Source of the DNA: an uncultured Lachnospiraceae bacterium
GTDB taxonomy: Bacteria > Bacillota > Clostridia > Lachnospirales > Lachnospiraceae
Direction: 5' to 3'
Assembly: GCA_905197485.1 (NCBI GenBank)
Contig: CAJJYZ010000003.1
Span: forward strand, 1-64,000
Length of the DNA stretch: 64,000 bases
The notes below the pieces were generated by a model that saw only the letters and a program-made list of their open reading frames with translations, ran no database searches and was not told the origin of the DNA. Shown in pieces: positions 42,793-51,961 of this stretch; positions within the stretch are counted from its first letter, which is position 1; each line of letters begins with the position of its first letter. The position numbers and the translations under genes were made by a program.

Positions 42793-43347
42793 TTATCTGT
42801 GATACACGATGGATGCGCTTTGTTTCTCCGCCTCGTCTTCTCCGCAGAGAATCTCAATCAGCTTCAATGCAAAATCAATCGCCGTTCCCATTCCGCGGCT
42901 TGTGATAATGTGGCCGTCCGCTACCACCGGTTCCCTTACAATCTCGGCTCCTCTTAACTCCTCTTCCATCGCCGGATAGGAAATCGCCCGCTTCCCTTCC
43001 AGGAATCCGAGCCTTCCAAAGATTCGAGGCGCGGCACAGATGGCGGCAAGATACTTTTTCTTTTCATAAAATTGCTGGAGCAGAGCACATAATGCTTCAT
43101 GCTCGCCAAGATACGTCGTTCCCGGAAGTCCTCCCGGCAGAACAAGCATATCTACCTTGTCGAATTCCATATGTTCAAACACTTCATCCGCTATCACATC
43201 AATCTGATGTGCGCCATGAATCGTCGTCTCCTTCATAATCGATACAGTTGTCACGTTGACTCCCGCCCGCCTTAAAAGGTCCACGACTGTCAAGCCTTCG
43301 ATTTCTTCAAATCCATCTGCAAGAAATACACATACATTTTTTCCCAT
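42793..43347 (-). CDS. DJ-1/PfpI family protein
   Basis: This 184-aa flavodoxin-like protein has the nucleophile-elbow cysteine in LAAICAAPRIFGRLGFLEGK (about Cys105) and the conserved Glu early in ADGFEEIEGLTVVD (about Glu16), as in DJ-1/YajL. It may act as a deglycase, glyoxalase or redox-responsive chaperone; the exact activity differs among members. The ending IITSRGMGTAIDFALKLIEIL is typical. The ATG has an AGGAGGAAAACAGC site. It is divergent from the CYTH gene. Confidence 0.88.
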   Translation of the reverse strand: MGKNVCVFLADGFEEIEGLTVVDLLRRAGVNVTTVSIMKETTIHGAHQIDVIADEVFEHMEFDKVDMLVLPGGLPGTTYLGEHEALCALLQQFYEKKKYLAAICAAPRIFGRLGFLEGKRAISYPAMEEELRGAEIVREPVVADGHIITSRGMGTAIDFALKLIEILCGEDEAEKQSASIVYHR

Positions 43348-43418
43348 GCTGTTTTCCTCCTGTTGTACATTTTCAAAGTTGACCTTAGTGTAACAAAGGT
43401 TTTAAAAAAATGCAAACC

Positions 43419-43447
43419 TTGAAACGAAACATTTCTTATATTATGAT
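43419..43447 (+). promoter_or_regulatory. Sigma-A promoter of the CYTH gene
   Basis: TTGAAA (43419-43424) and TATGAT (43442-43447) are separated by 17 bp, about 50 bp upstream of the CYTH ATG. Confidence 0.65.
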
Positions 43448-43495
43448 ACTATGCATAACGAATACGTTACACCAAAATGAAAAGGAGCGCTTCTT

Positions 43496-43942
43496 ATGGA
43501 AATTGAACGAAAATATCTTGTAAAAGAATTGCCGGAACATCTGGACTCTTATGCAAAACGCGAATTGGAGCAAGGATATCTCTGTACCAGCCCCGTCGTA
43601 CGAATCCGGAAGGACAACGACAAATACGAGCTTACCTACAAAGGAAAAGGACTCATGGTAAGAGAAGAATATAACCTTCCACTCACACAAGAGTCCTATG
43701 AACATTTAAAAACAAAAATTGACGGGCGAATCATCTCCAAAACCCGATATATGATTCCGCTCACCGAGACGCTTACGATTGAACTCGACGTCTTCCACGA
43801 CGACCTGGCTCCGCTTCTTCTCGCCGAAGTAGAATTCCCGGATGAAGAAACCGCCAATCAGTTCCTTCCGCCGGAGTGGTTCGGGGAAGATGTAACTTTC
43901 TCTCCCGTCTATCATAACAGTAACCTAAGCAAACTATTCTGA
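43496..43942 (+). CDS. CYTH domain protein (triphosphate tunnel metalloenzyme family)
   Basis: This 148-aa protein starts MEIERKYLVKELPE with the EXEXK motif that binds metal and triphosphate. Alternating charged beta strands of the tunnel follow (VVRIRKDNDKYELTYKGKGL, ISKTRYMIPLTETLTIELDVF, LLLAEVEFPDEETA). Bacterial members hydrolyse inorganic triphosphate or make cAMP; the short, single-domain form favours a triphosphatase. The ATG has AAAGGAGCGCTTCTT. Its end overlaps the convergent aspartate kinase gene by nine bases. Confidence 0.9.
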   Translation: MEIERKYLVKELPEHLDSYAKRELEQGYLCTSPVVRIRKDNDKYELTYKGKGLMVREEYNLPLTQESYEHLKTKIDGRIISKTRYMIPLTETLTIELDVFHDDLAPLLLAEVEFPDEETANQFLPPEWFGEDVTFSPVYHNSNLSKLF

Positions 43943-45142
43943 CATATTGAATCCTTCATGTACTGCGTTCAGCGCGCGGTCCGTCTCTCTTTCATCTACG
44001 AGAACCGTAATACGGATTTCTGATGTAGAAATCATATGAATATTGATTCTTGAATTATATAAGGATTCGAACATCTTCGTAGCAACACCCGGATTGCTCA
44101 TCATACCGGCGCCGACAACAGAAATCTTCGCAACATCCTTATTGTGAGTAATCTCCTGGATTGTGAGGATTTCTTTGTTCTCTTCCAGAAGGTCTAACGT
44201 TGCCTGTAAATCCCCATCCGAAACGGTAAAGGAAATATCCTTTGTTCCGTTGTGTCCGACAGACTGCAGGATAATATCAACGTTAATGTTATTTTTGGAA
44301 AGTGTGTGGAATAAGCGGAATGCAATTCCCGGCTCATCCTTCAATCCAATCGCAGAGACTCTGGCTGTATTTTTATCGGCTGCCACACCTGTAATCAACA
44401 TCTTTTCCACTTTTGTTACCTCCTTCACTACCGTTCCTTCTTCATTTGTAAGGCTGGAACGCACAATTAACTTCACTCCGTATTTCTTCGCCATCTCGAC
44501 GGAACGGTTATGGAGTACTTTTGCTCCAAGTGTTGCTAACTCTAACATCTCATCGTATGTAATTTCTTTTAATTTTCTGGCGCTCGGCACCACTCTCGGG
44601 TCCGCGGTGTAGACTCCGTCCACATCGGTAAAAATCTCGCAGACGTCCGCATGGAGCACCGACGCAAGCGCAACCGCCGTCGTGTCGGAGCCTCCTCTTC
44701 CAAGCGTCGTATAATCATCGTATTTATTGATTCCCTGGAAACCTGTCACGACAACAATCTTCCGGTTCTCCAGTTCATGTGTGATACGGTCTGTATCGAT
44801 TCTCTTGAATCTCGCATTCCCATACTTGGATGTGGACTGCATTGATACCTGAAACGCATTCAATGAGATGGCAGGGATTCCCATGGACTGAAATGCCATC
44901 GCCATCAAAGAAACTGAAACCTGCTCCCCGGTTGTGAGAAGCATATCCAGTTCTCGTTTCGTCGCTTTTGGATTGATTTCCTCCGCCTTTCTCAAAAGCT
45001 CGTCTGTTGTATCCCCCATTGCGGAAAGTACGACTACTACATCATGTCCTTTTCTGTAATCCTCCGCACATCTTTGTGCGACATTGAAAATTCTCTGCTT
45101 ATTCGCAACCGAACTTCCGCCAAATTTCTTTACATAAAGCAT
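43934..45142 (-). CDS. lysC: Aspartate kinase
   Basis: This 402-aa enzyme has the N-terminal kinase domain with VKKFGGSSVAN, VVVVLSAMGDTTDELL, LLTTGEQVSVSLMA, GRGGSDTTAVALA and FTDVDGVYTADPR. Two ACT domains follow at about 265-400 (ISVVGAGMMSNPGVATKMFESL), where lysine or threonine would inhibit it. It phosphorylates aspartate, the first step to lysine, threonine and methionine. It follows hom and an ACT-domain gene and makes the substrate for the dapA/dapB branch encoded 7-9 kb away. Confidence 0.95.
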   Translation of the reverse strand: MLYVKKFGGSSVANKQRIFNVAQRCAEDYRKGHDVVVVLSAMGDTTDELLRKAEEINPKATKRELDMLLTTGEQVSVSLMAMAFQSMGIPAISLNAFQVSMQSTSKYGNARFKRIDTDRITHELENRKIVVVTGFQGINKYDDYTTLGRGGSDTTAVALASVLHADVCEIFTDVDGVYTADPRVVPSARKLKEITYDEMLELATLGAKVLHNRSVEMAKKYGVKLIVRSSLTNEEGTVVKEVTKVEKMLITGVAADKNTARVSAIGLKDEPGIAFRLFHTLSKNNINVDIILQSVGHNGTKDISFTVSDGDLQATLDLLEENKEILTIQEITHNKDVAKISVVGAGMMSNPGVATKMFESLYNSRINIHMISTSEIRITVLVDERETDRALNAVHEGFNMSE

Positions 45143-45190
45143 ATGTTTCCTCCTGTTCTTCGCGCTGTACTATATGATATGCATTTTCCT

Positions 45191-46408
45191 CTATTCCTCC
45201 ACACGTATCATGTGCAGAATATTGGAGAAACCGGCGGCTGCCGCTTCGTAAATGCTCTCCTTCATCTTTCCTGTCACAAAAGCGAATTCCTCTGATACAT
45301 CCTTTAATGTTACGGCCGTCACCGGTCCGAATGAAGCTTCCACCTGCGGCAGAAGTTCTTCCTTCTCTCCGGCCATCCTTACAAAGAATTTTCTCTTCGT
45401 ATCGCCCTTACTCTTCAGTTCCAGTTTTTCCTCTGTCCATGCAGCCATCACATCGCGGTCACTGTTCTTCACAACATCCACAATGTCCCCCACGACTGCA
45501 CTCGCTGTCGGGAGCTTTCCTGCCCCGCTTCCATAGAACATGGCATCCCCCAACATATTTCCTTTCACAAACACCGCGTTAAACACGCCGTCGATATTGA
45601 ATAACGGGTGGGATGGCAGCAATAAAAACGGAGCCACAATCGCGCTGATTTTCTCATCCTCCCGCTTTGCAGAAGCGAGAAGTTTGATTGTCATTCCCAT
45701 TTTCTTCGCATATGCGATATCCCGGGGTGTCATCCTCGTAATTCCTTCTGCATAAATCTCTTCAAACTCTACGCGTTTCCCGGAGATAATCGAAGAGAGA
45801 ATCGCGATTTTTCTGCACGCGTCATGCCCTTCCACATCCGCCTCCGGATTGCGTTCTGCATATCCGTTGTCCTGCGCTTCTTTCAGCACTTCCGCATAAT
45901 CTGCGCCATCATAGAACATCTTCGTCATCATATAATTCGTTGTTCCGTTTAAGATTCCGGTAATCTCCTCAATCTCATCTCCGGTGAGCGCATGATTCAG
46001 GGAACGGATAATCGGGATTCCGCCTCCCACACTCGCCTCAAACAGAAAATTCACCCGATGTTCCTTAGCAATGTCTAAAAGTTCCGCTCCATATTTTGCA
46101 ACGAGCGCTTTGTTGGAAGTCACCACGCTTTTTCCGGCCTCCAGCGAACGTTTTACAAACGTATGCGCCGGTTCCAGGCCGCCCATCACTTCTACAACTA
46201 CGCTGATTTCCTCATCCTCCACAATCTGTTCGAAATCATGTGTGATAAGTGTCTCCACCGGAGTCCCCGGAAATTCTTTCAAGTCCAGCACATATTTGAC
46301 TGTGATGTCTTCTCCTGCACGTTTCGTAATCAGATGTCTATTCTCCTGCAATACTTCCACGACTCCCGAGCCTACCGTTCCGTATCCTAATACTGCGATT
46401 TTCGCCAT
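45191..46408 (-). CDS. hom: Homoserine dehydrogenase
   Basis: This 405-aa enzyme has the NAD(P) motif AVLGYGTVGSGVVEVL at 4-19, the central domain with TSNKALVAKYG, ILNGTTNYMMTKM, GYAERNPEADVEGHDACRK (catalytic Asp/Lys region) and a C-terminal ACT domain at about 325-405 (FVRMAGEKEELLPQVEASFG). It reduces aspartate semialdehyde to homoserine. The gene lies four bases after the ACT-domain gene and 48 bp before aspartate kinase, forming a compact amino-acid unit. Confidence 0.96.
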   Translation of the reverse strand: MAKIAVLGYGTVGSGVVEVLQENRHLITKRAGEDITVKYVLDLKEFPGTPVETLITHDFEQIVEDEEISVVVEVMGGLEPAHTFVKRSLEAGKSVVTSNKALVAKYGAELLDIAKEHRVNFLFEASVGGGIPIIRSLNHALTGDEIEEITGILNGTTNYMMTKMFYDGADYAEVLKEAQDNGYAERNPEADVEGHDACRKIAILSSIISGKRVEFEEIYAEGITRMTPRDIAYAKKMGMTIKLLASAKREDEKISAIVAPFLLLPSHPLFNIDGVFNAVFVKGNMLGDAMFYGSGAGKLPTASAVVGDIVDVVKNSDRDVMAAWTEEKLELKSKGDTKRKFFVRMAGEKEELLPQVEASFGPVTAVTLKDVSEEFAFVTGKMKESIYEAAAAGFSNILHMIRVEE

Positions 46409-46412
46409 TTTC

Positions 46413-46853
46413 TCACTCCCTGCCTACTATTTTCAAATAATGCACGCCCTCATTGGTCTCAATCTCATTCACCATCTCCGAAATATTCCCCGTCGTGGAG
46501 AGAATCTCCACACTCAGCGTAATCGTTGCGACGCCGTTTAACGGAATACTCTGATGAATAGTCAGGATGTTCGCCCGGTATTTTGCGACTTCTTTTAGAA
46601 TCTCCGCGAGAAGCCCGGGCATATCATCCACCTGAATTGCCAGTGTAATCGTCTGTCCCTTCTCATTCTCATGAAATGGAAAGATATCGTCTTTATACTT
46701 ATAAAAAGAACTGCGGCTGATTCCTATCCGGTCCGCCGCCTCCTGAATGGTAATGTTCCGTTCCGAAGCAAGAAGTCTCTTCACTTCCACAACTTTAAGA
46801 AGCACTTCCGGAACTGCTTTTTTCTTCAAGACGTAATATTTTGTATGGTCCAT
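46413..46853 (-). CDS. ACT domain-containing protein (UPF0735/PheB type)
   Basis: This 146-aa protein has an N-terminal helix-turn-helix-like segment (LASERNITIQEAADRIGISRSSFYKYKDDIFPF, about 28-60) and a C-terminal ACT domain (LAIQVDDMPGLLAEILKEVAKYRANILTIHQ). The family often stands before hom in Firmicutes, as here. It may sense an amino acid and regulate homoserine metabolism or transcription, but this has not been shown for the family as a whole. It sits 26 bp after prfB. Confidence 0.88.
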   Translation of the reverse strand: MDHTKYYVLKKKAVPEVLLKVVEVKRLLASERNITIQEAADRIGISRSSFYKYKDDIFPFHENEKGQTITLAIQVDDMPGLLAEILKEVAKYRANILTIHQSIPLNGVATITLSVEILSTTGNISEMVNEIETNEGVHYLKIVGRE

Positions 46854-46879
46854 GGCGCTCCTCCTTCCTGTCGGCTCTG

Positions 46880-47993
46880 CTAGTTGTTCCCTCCGCTGTA
46901 TTTCTTCAAATATGCGTTGATAAAGGCGTCCAGTTCTCCGTCAAGCACTGCCGTCACATTCCCGTTTTCCTCATTTGTCCGGTGGTCTTTCACCAACGTA
47001 TATGGATGCATGACGTAAGAACGTATCTGGCTTCCAAATCCAATCTCCTTGACTTCTCCTCGGATGTCCGACATCTTCTCCGCCTGCTCCTGCTGCTTCA
47101 TCAAATACAGTTTCGATTTCAACATCTGCATCGCCTTTTCTTTGTTAAAATGCTGAGACCGTTCATTCTGACACTGTACGACAATCCCCGTTGGAAGATG
47201 GGTGATGCGAATCGCGGAGGACGTCTTATTCACATGCTGTCCTCCGGCTCCGCTGGCGCGATAGGTGTCAATCTTCAACTCATCTTCATTCAGTTCGATG
47301 TCAATGTCATCTTCAATATCCGGTATCACATCACAGGAAACAAAAGATGTCTGGCGCTTTCCTGCAGAATTGAATGGAGAAATCCGCACAAGACGGTGTA
47401 CGCCCTTCTCGGACTTCAAATATCCGTAGGCATTCTCCCCATTCACCTCAAAAGTCACGCCTTTGATTCCCGTAATATCTCCATCGATGTAATCCAATAC
47501 GGTGATTGAAAATCCCTTCTTCTCAGCCCAACGGTTATACATACGGTAAAGCATCGTCGCCCAGTCGCAGGAGTCGGTTCCTCCCGCTCCCGCATGTAAC
47601 GTCACAATCGCATTGTCTTTATCGTATGGGCCGCACAGGAGTGTGCTGATTCTCATTTCCTCAAACTGCTTCTCGAAATGGCGGATTTCCTTCCGAAGCT
47701 CTCCGACAATGCTGTCGTCGTCTTCTTCGTATGCCATCTCGATTAACATGCGGATATCCTCATAGCCCGTAAACAGGGCTTCTCCTGCCTCCACCGTATT
47801 CTGCAGGCCTTTCATTTCCTTCATCACACGCTGAGAAAGCTCCCCGGACTCCCAGAATCCGGGCTCTTCCGTCTTCTTCTGTAATTCCTCGATTCGCTCC
47901 CGTTTTCCCGGCAGGTCAAAGTGAATCCCTCAGTTCTTCTAATGGTCTCTCGTATGTGTTCAAAGTACTTCTGAACTGGTCTAATTCAACCAC
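46880..47993 (-). CDS. prfB: Peptide chain release factor 2, programmed +1 frameshift
   Basis: RF2 is encoded in two frames. The first starts at GTG 47993 (AGAGGTGAGATT upstream) and reads 25 codons (VVELDQFRSTLNTYERP...) to CTT TGA at 47916-47921. A +1 slip on CTT T puts the ribosome into the second frame from GAC 47917, giving about 370 aa. The slip site CTTTGAC is the conserved one, with AGGG as internal Shine-Dalgarno-like element a few bases before. The main part has the anticodon-like SPF in VRISPFNSAGKR and the GGQ motif in GAGGQHVNKTSS. High RF2 terminates at TGA and lowers its own synthesis. It lies 18 bp after secA. Confidence 0.96.
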
Positions 47994-48011
47994 AATCTCA
48001 CCTCTTTATTC

Positions 48012-50579
48012 TTATTTTCGTCCGCAGCACTGTTTGTATTTCTTGCCGCTTCCACATGGACAAGGGTCGTTCGGATATACTTTCTTCTCTTCCCTCTTCT
48101 TCGGCTCATGTACCGCGCTGTCGTCTTTATTCGTTCCGGTTACTTTTGCAACCTGCTCTCTTTCTACTTTCTGCTCTACTTTAATATGAAGAAGAAGTCG
48201 AACCGTATCCTCCGCAATAGCGTTTGTCATCGCACCGAACATATCATATCCGAGCATCTTGTATTCCACAAGCGGGTCTTTCTGTCCGTATGCCTGTAAT
48301 CCGATACCCTGACGAAGCTGGTCCATATCGTCGATGTGGTCCATCCACTTCGCGTCGATAACTTTCAGGAGTACAACACGTTCAATCTCACGCAGGTGCT
48401 CTGCTTCCGGGAACTCTGCTTCCTTCGCCTCGTAAGCCTTCACCGCGCGTTCTTTTAATACATGCTTCAGTTCTTTCTGGCTCATCTTCTTCACTTCGTC
48501 CGGAGTTACAAATTGCATCGGAACCGTAGCGCAGATTTCTCTTTCTAACGTAGCAAGGTCCCATTCATCGGAGTCTAAGTCCGGTGAAATGTTGGCGTCT
48601 ACCACGTTCTCCACGTATTCTGTCAACATATGGTAGATAGAATCACGCATGCTCTCTCCATCAAGCACACGTCTTCTCTCTTCGTAAATGATTTCTCTCT
48701 GCTCGTTCATAACCTGGTCATATTCGAGAAGGTTTCTACGAATACCAAAGTTGTTGTTCTCAATCTTCTTCTGTGCTTTCTCAATAGCGTTTGAAAGCAT
48801 CTTATGTTCAATCTGCTCTCCGTCTTCCACACCGAGCGTGTTGAAGACTCCCATCAGTCTCTCGGAACCGAACAGTCTCATCAAATCGTCTTCCAAGGAA
48901 ATGTAGAATCTGGATTCTCCCGGGTCTCCCTGACGTCCGGAACGTCCGCGGAGCTGGTTGTCGATACGTCTGGATTCATGACGCTCCGTACCGATAATCT
49001 TCAATCCTCCGGCTTCCTTCGCCGCATCATCCAGTTTGATATCCGTACCACGTCCCGCCATGTTCGTCGCAATCGTAACCGCCCCATGCTGTCCAGCCTG
49101 TGCGACAATCTCCGCCTCCATCTCATGGAACTTGGCGTTCAATACATTGTGCTGAATCCCTCTCTTCTTCAGCATCTTGCTCAGAAGCTCGGACGTCTCG
49201 ATTGTAATCGTACCGACAAGAACAGGCTGTCCTTTCTCATGTGCCTTCACAACCTCATCTACAACGGCATGGAACTTCTCGTTCTTTGTCTTATAGACGG
49301 CGTCTTCCATATCGATTCTCTGTACCGGTTTGTTCGTCGGAATCTCGACAACGTCCATTCCGTAAATATCGCGGAATTCTTTTTCTTCTGTCAAAGCAGT
49401 ACCGGTCATACCGCTCTTCTTATCATATTTATTGAACAGGTTCTGGAACGTAATCGTGGCGAGTGTTTTGCTCTCACGTTTTACTTTTACATGCTCCTTC
49501 GCCTCAATCGCCTGATGAAGACCGTCGGAATAACGACGTCCCGGCATGATACGTCCGGTAAACTCATCGACAATCATAACCTCTCCTTCCGGAGTTACCA
49601 CATAGTCCTGGTCGCGGAACATTAAGTTGTGAGCGCGGAGAGCCAGAATGATGTTGTGCTGTACTTCTAAGTTCTCCGGGTCTGCCAGGTTCTCGATATG
49701 GAAGAACTTCTCTACCTTCTTCACACCGTCTTCTGTAAGGCTTACGTTCTTTTCCTTCTCATTGACGATAAAATCACCGGTCTCTTCGATATCTTCTCCC
49801 ATGATGGCATTCATCTTCGAAAATTCACCGCTTGCCTCTCCTTTCACCAACTGTCTTGCAAGGATATCGCAAGCCTCATATAATTTCGTAGACTTTCCGC
49901 TCTGTCCGGAAATGATAAGCGGCGTTCTCGCCTCGTCGATTAATACGGAGTCAACCTCATCGATGATAGCATAATGAAGTCCTCTCTGTACGAGCTGCTC
50001 TTTATAAATCACCATGTTATCCCGCAGGTAATCGAATCCCAGCTCGTTGTTTGTCACATATGTAATATCGCAATTATAGGCTTCCCGGCGTTCATCATTG
50101 TCCATAGAGTTCAGGACAACTCCGACCTTCAATCCCAGGAATTCATGAATCTGTCCCATCCACTCCGCGTCACGCTTTGCCAGATAGTCGTTGACTGTTA
50201 CGATGTGAACGCCTTTTCCTTCCAATGCGTTCAAGTATGCTGGAGCTGTAGATACCAACGTCTTACCTTCTCCGGTTCTCATCTCTGAAATACGTCCCTG
50301 ATGCAGGATGATTCCACCGATTAACTGTACGCGGAAGTGTCTCATGTTTAATACACGTGAAGAAGCTTCTCTTACAACGGCGAATGCCTCCGGAAGAATA
50401 TCATCCAATGTCTCTCCCTTGGAAAGTCTCTCCTTAAATTCTCTTGTTTTATTTCTCAACTCGTCATCCGATAATTTCTGCATCTGCGGCTCCAGCGCCT
50501 CGATGTTATCTACAATCGGATAGATACGTTTTAATTCATTCTCACTATGTGTACCGAATATTTTTTCTAAAAAACCCAT
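48012..50579 (-). CDS. secA: Preprotein translocase ATPase SecA
   Basis: This 855-aa motor has NBD1 motifs MRTGEGKTLVSTAPAYLNAL (Walker A) and IDEVDSVLIDEARTPL (DEVD Walker B), the preprotein cross-linking domain, NBD2 (GRGTDIKLDDAAKEAGG, GRSGRQGDPGESRFYISLEDD), the helical scaffold and a C-terminal zinc domain CPCGSGKKYKQCC that binds SecB or phospholipid. It drives protein export through SecYEG. prfB follows closely, the usual secA-prfB order. Confidence 0.97.
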   Translation of the reverse strand: MGFLEKIFGTHSENELKRIYPIVDNIEALEPQMQKLSDDELRNKTREFKERLSKGETLDDILPEAFAVVREASSRVLNMRHFRVQLIGGIILHQGRISEMRTGEGKTLVSTAPAYLNALEGKGVHIVTVNDYLAKRDAEWMGQIHEFLGLKVGVVLNSMDNDERREAYNCDITYVTNNELGFDYLRDNMVIYKEQLVQRGLHYAIIDEVDSVLIDEARTPLIISGQSGKSTKLYEACDILARQLVKGEASGEFSKMNAIMGEDIEETGDFIVNEKEKNVSLTEDGVKKVEKFFHIENLADPENLEVQHNIILALRAHNLMFRDQDYVVTPEGEVMIVDEFTGRIMPGRRYSDGLHQAIEAKEHVKVKRESKTLATITFQNLFNKYDKKSGMTGTALTEEKEFRDIYGMDVVEIPTNKPVQRIDMEDAVYKTKNEKFHAVVDEVVKAHEKGQPVLVGTITIETSELLSKMLKKRGIQHNVLNAKFHEMEAEIVAQAGQHGAVTIATNMAGRGTDIKLDDAAKEAGGLKIIGTERHESRRIDNQLRGRSGRQGDPGESRFYISLEDDLMRLFGSERLMGVFNTLGVEDGEQIEHKMLSNAIEKAQKKIENNNFGIRRNLLEYDQVMNEQREIIYEERRRVLDGESMRDSIYHMLTEYVENVVDANISPDLDSDEWDLATLEREICATVPMQFVTPDEVKKMSQKELKHVLKERAVKAYEAKEAEFPEAEHLREIERVVLLKVIDAKWMDHIDDMDQLRQGIGLQAYGQKDPLVEYKMLGYDMFGAMTNAIAEDTVRLLLHIKVEQKVEREQVAKVTGTNKDDSAVHEPKKREEKKVYPNDPCPCGSGKKYKQCCGRK

Positions 50580-50705
50580 ATGCTTCTCCTCACTTGAAAA
50601 TTCAATAATCCAACCTATATTCTAGCATTATCTTCCAGCCAGTTCAACCTATTTTCCGAAGAAGATTGCGTATATCCGCGGATTACAAGCGTTTTCCCAC
50701 GACGC

Positions 50706-50737
50706 AAAAAGAGAGTTCTGCTATAGAACCCCCTTTT
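50706..50737 (-). terminator. Terminator after the acidic lipoprotein gene
   Basis: On the minus strand AAAAAGGGGGTTCT pairs, with two G-U pairs, to AGAACTCTCTTTTT across ATAGC, and the T run is part of the stem. It starts six bases after the lipoprotein stop codon and isolates it from secA. Confidence 0.75.
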
Positions 50738-50742
50738 TGAAC

Positions 50743-51072
50743 CTATTGTCCTGCTTTCCCGTTGTCTGTCGTGTTCGTATGGTTATTCACATTGTTCTGA
50801 TTCGTTCGATTTCCATCTGTCGCATCATCCACTACGTCATCCACATCGTCTACGACATCCCGCACGCCGTTATCGATTCCCCGGCCAACATCCTCCATCA
50901 CACCGTCGTCTTCGGTATTCTGTCGGTCCACATGATTTTTCTCTGTATCGTTCTCATCGGTTGCTTCATTTACAGTGTCCTGTTCCGTCGTACGGTTATT
51001 GCCGCATGCAGTCATTCCAAAAAGCACACCAACGCATAGCAACGCCAAAAGAGTCTTCTTTAACTGTCTCAT
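50743..51072 (-). CDS. Small acidic lipoprotein
   Basis: The 109-aa protein has a typical lipoprotein signal (MRQLKKTLLALLCVGVLFG, lipobox MTAC with Cys23). It is followed by a low-complexity, Asp/Asn/Thr-rich region (VDDVDDVVDDATDGNRTNQN) with no hydrophobic core. It is probably an unstructured, surface-anchored polypeptide. I know of no function. The ATG has a GAGAGAAAAG site. It stands alone between dapB and secA with its own terminator. Confidence 0.75.
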   Translation of the reverse strand: MRQLKKTLLALLCVGVLFGMTACGNNRTTEQDTVNEATDENDTEKNHVDRQNTEDDGVMEDVGRGIDNGVRDVVDDVDDVVDDATDGNRTNQNNVNNHTNTTDNGKAGQ

Positions 51073-51184
51073 CTTTTCTCTCCCTTTCTTTCTTATTATG
51101 AAGTAAGAATTGCTTCTTGCTCATACTATCCGCAAAAAAGAACGGTCCTATTCATATAAGAAAGAATTGGGATTTTTTTCCATT

Positions 51185-51943
51185 TTATAAACCGATAACA
51201 TCTCCCATATCGTACATGCCTGCCGGTTTTTCTGCCAGGAATTTTGCTGCTTCCAGTGCGCCTTTTGCGAATACGGTTCTGGAATATGCGGTGTGCTTGA
51301 ACTCAATGACTTCATCGATTCCTGCGAAAATCACCTCATGTTCTCCCACAATCGTACCGCCCCGCACTGCCGAGATTCCGATTTCCTTCTTCTCTCTCTT
51401 TCTGCGCTCCTTACTCCTGTCATAGCAGTAAGAATATTCCTGATTCAAGGCTTCATTCACCGAATCCGCAAGCGCAAGCGCTGTTCCGCTCGGAGCATCC
51501 AACTTCTGATTGTGATGCTTCTCCACAAGCTCTACGTCGAATCCGGACGGAGCCAATACTTTCGCCGCATTTTGTAAAAGCTTCATCAGCAGATTGATAC
51601 CGAGCGACATATTCGCGGAACGGAGAACTGCGGTTTCTTTGGCCGCTTCCTCCACATGTCTTACCTGTTCCTCTGATAAGCCTGTCGTACAGAGTACAAT
51701 CGGGAGTCTATGGGATGCACAGTAATCCAACAGCCCATCTACCGCTCCCGCATTGGAGAAATCTACTACCACGTCTGCTTTAATATCACATTGTTCAATG
51801 CTTGCGAACACCGGATACGGCTGTGTTCCCTCTGTGTACGTATCCACTCCGGCTACAATTTCCAGTTCCTCTTCCGATGCCACAAGGTCGGTAATGACAC
51901 GTCCCATTTTCCCGTTGCATCCATGCATAATTATCTTTACCAT
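51185..51943 (-). CDS. dapB: 4-hydroxy-tetrahydrodipicolinate reductase
   Basis: This 252-aa enzyme has the NAD(P)H-binding motif IMHGCNGKMGRVITDL at 5-20, the VVVDFSNAGAV loop, the catalytic His-His-Lys segment VELVEKHHNQKLDAPSGTAL and the closing FAKGALEAAKFLAEKPAGMYDM. It makes tetrahydrodipicolinate for lysine, peptidoglycan and spore dipicolinate. dapA is 18 bp upstream and shares the lysine riboswitch. Confidence 0.96.
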   Translation of the reverse strand: MVKIIMHGCNGKMGRVITDLVASEEELEIVAGVDTYTEGTQPYPVFASIEQCDIKADVVVDFSNAGAVDGLLDYCASHRLPIVLCTTGLSEEQVRHVEEAAKETAVLRSANMSLGINLLMKLLQNAAKVLAPSGFDVELVEKHHNQKLDAPSGTALALADSVNEALNQEYSYCYDRSKERRKREKKEIGISAVRGGTIVGEHEVIFAGIDEVIEFKHTAYSRTVFAKGALEAAKFLAEKPAGMYDMGDVIGL

Positions 51944-51961
51944 CGTATGTTCCTCTTCCTT

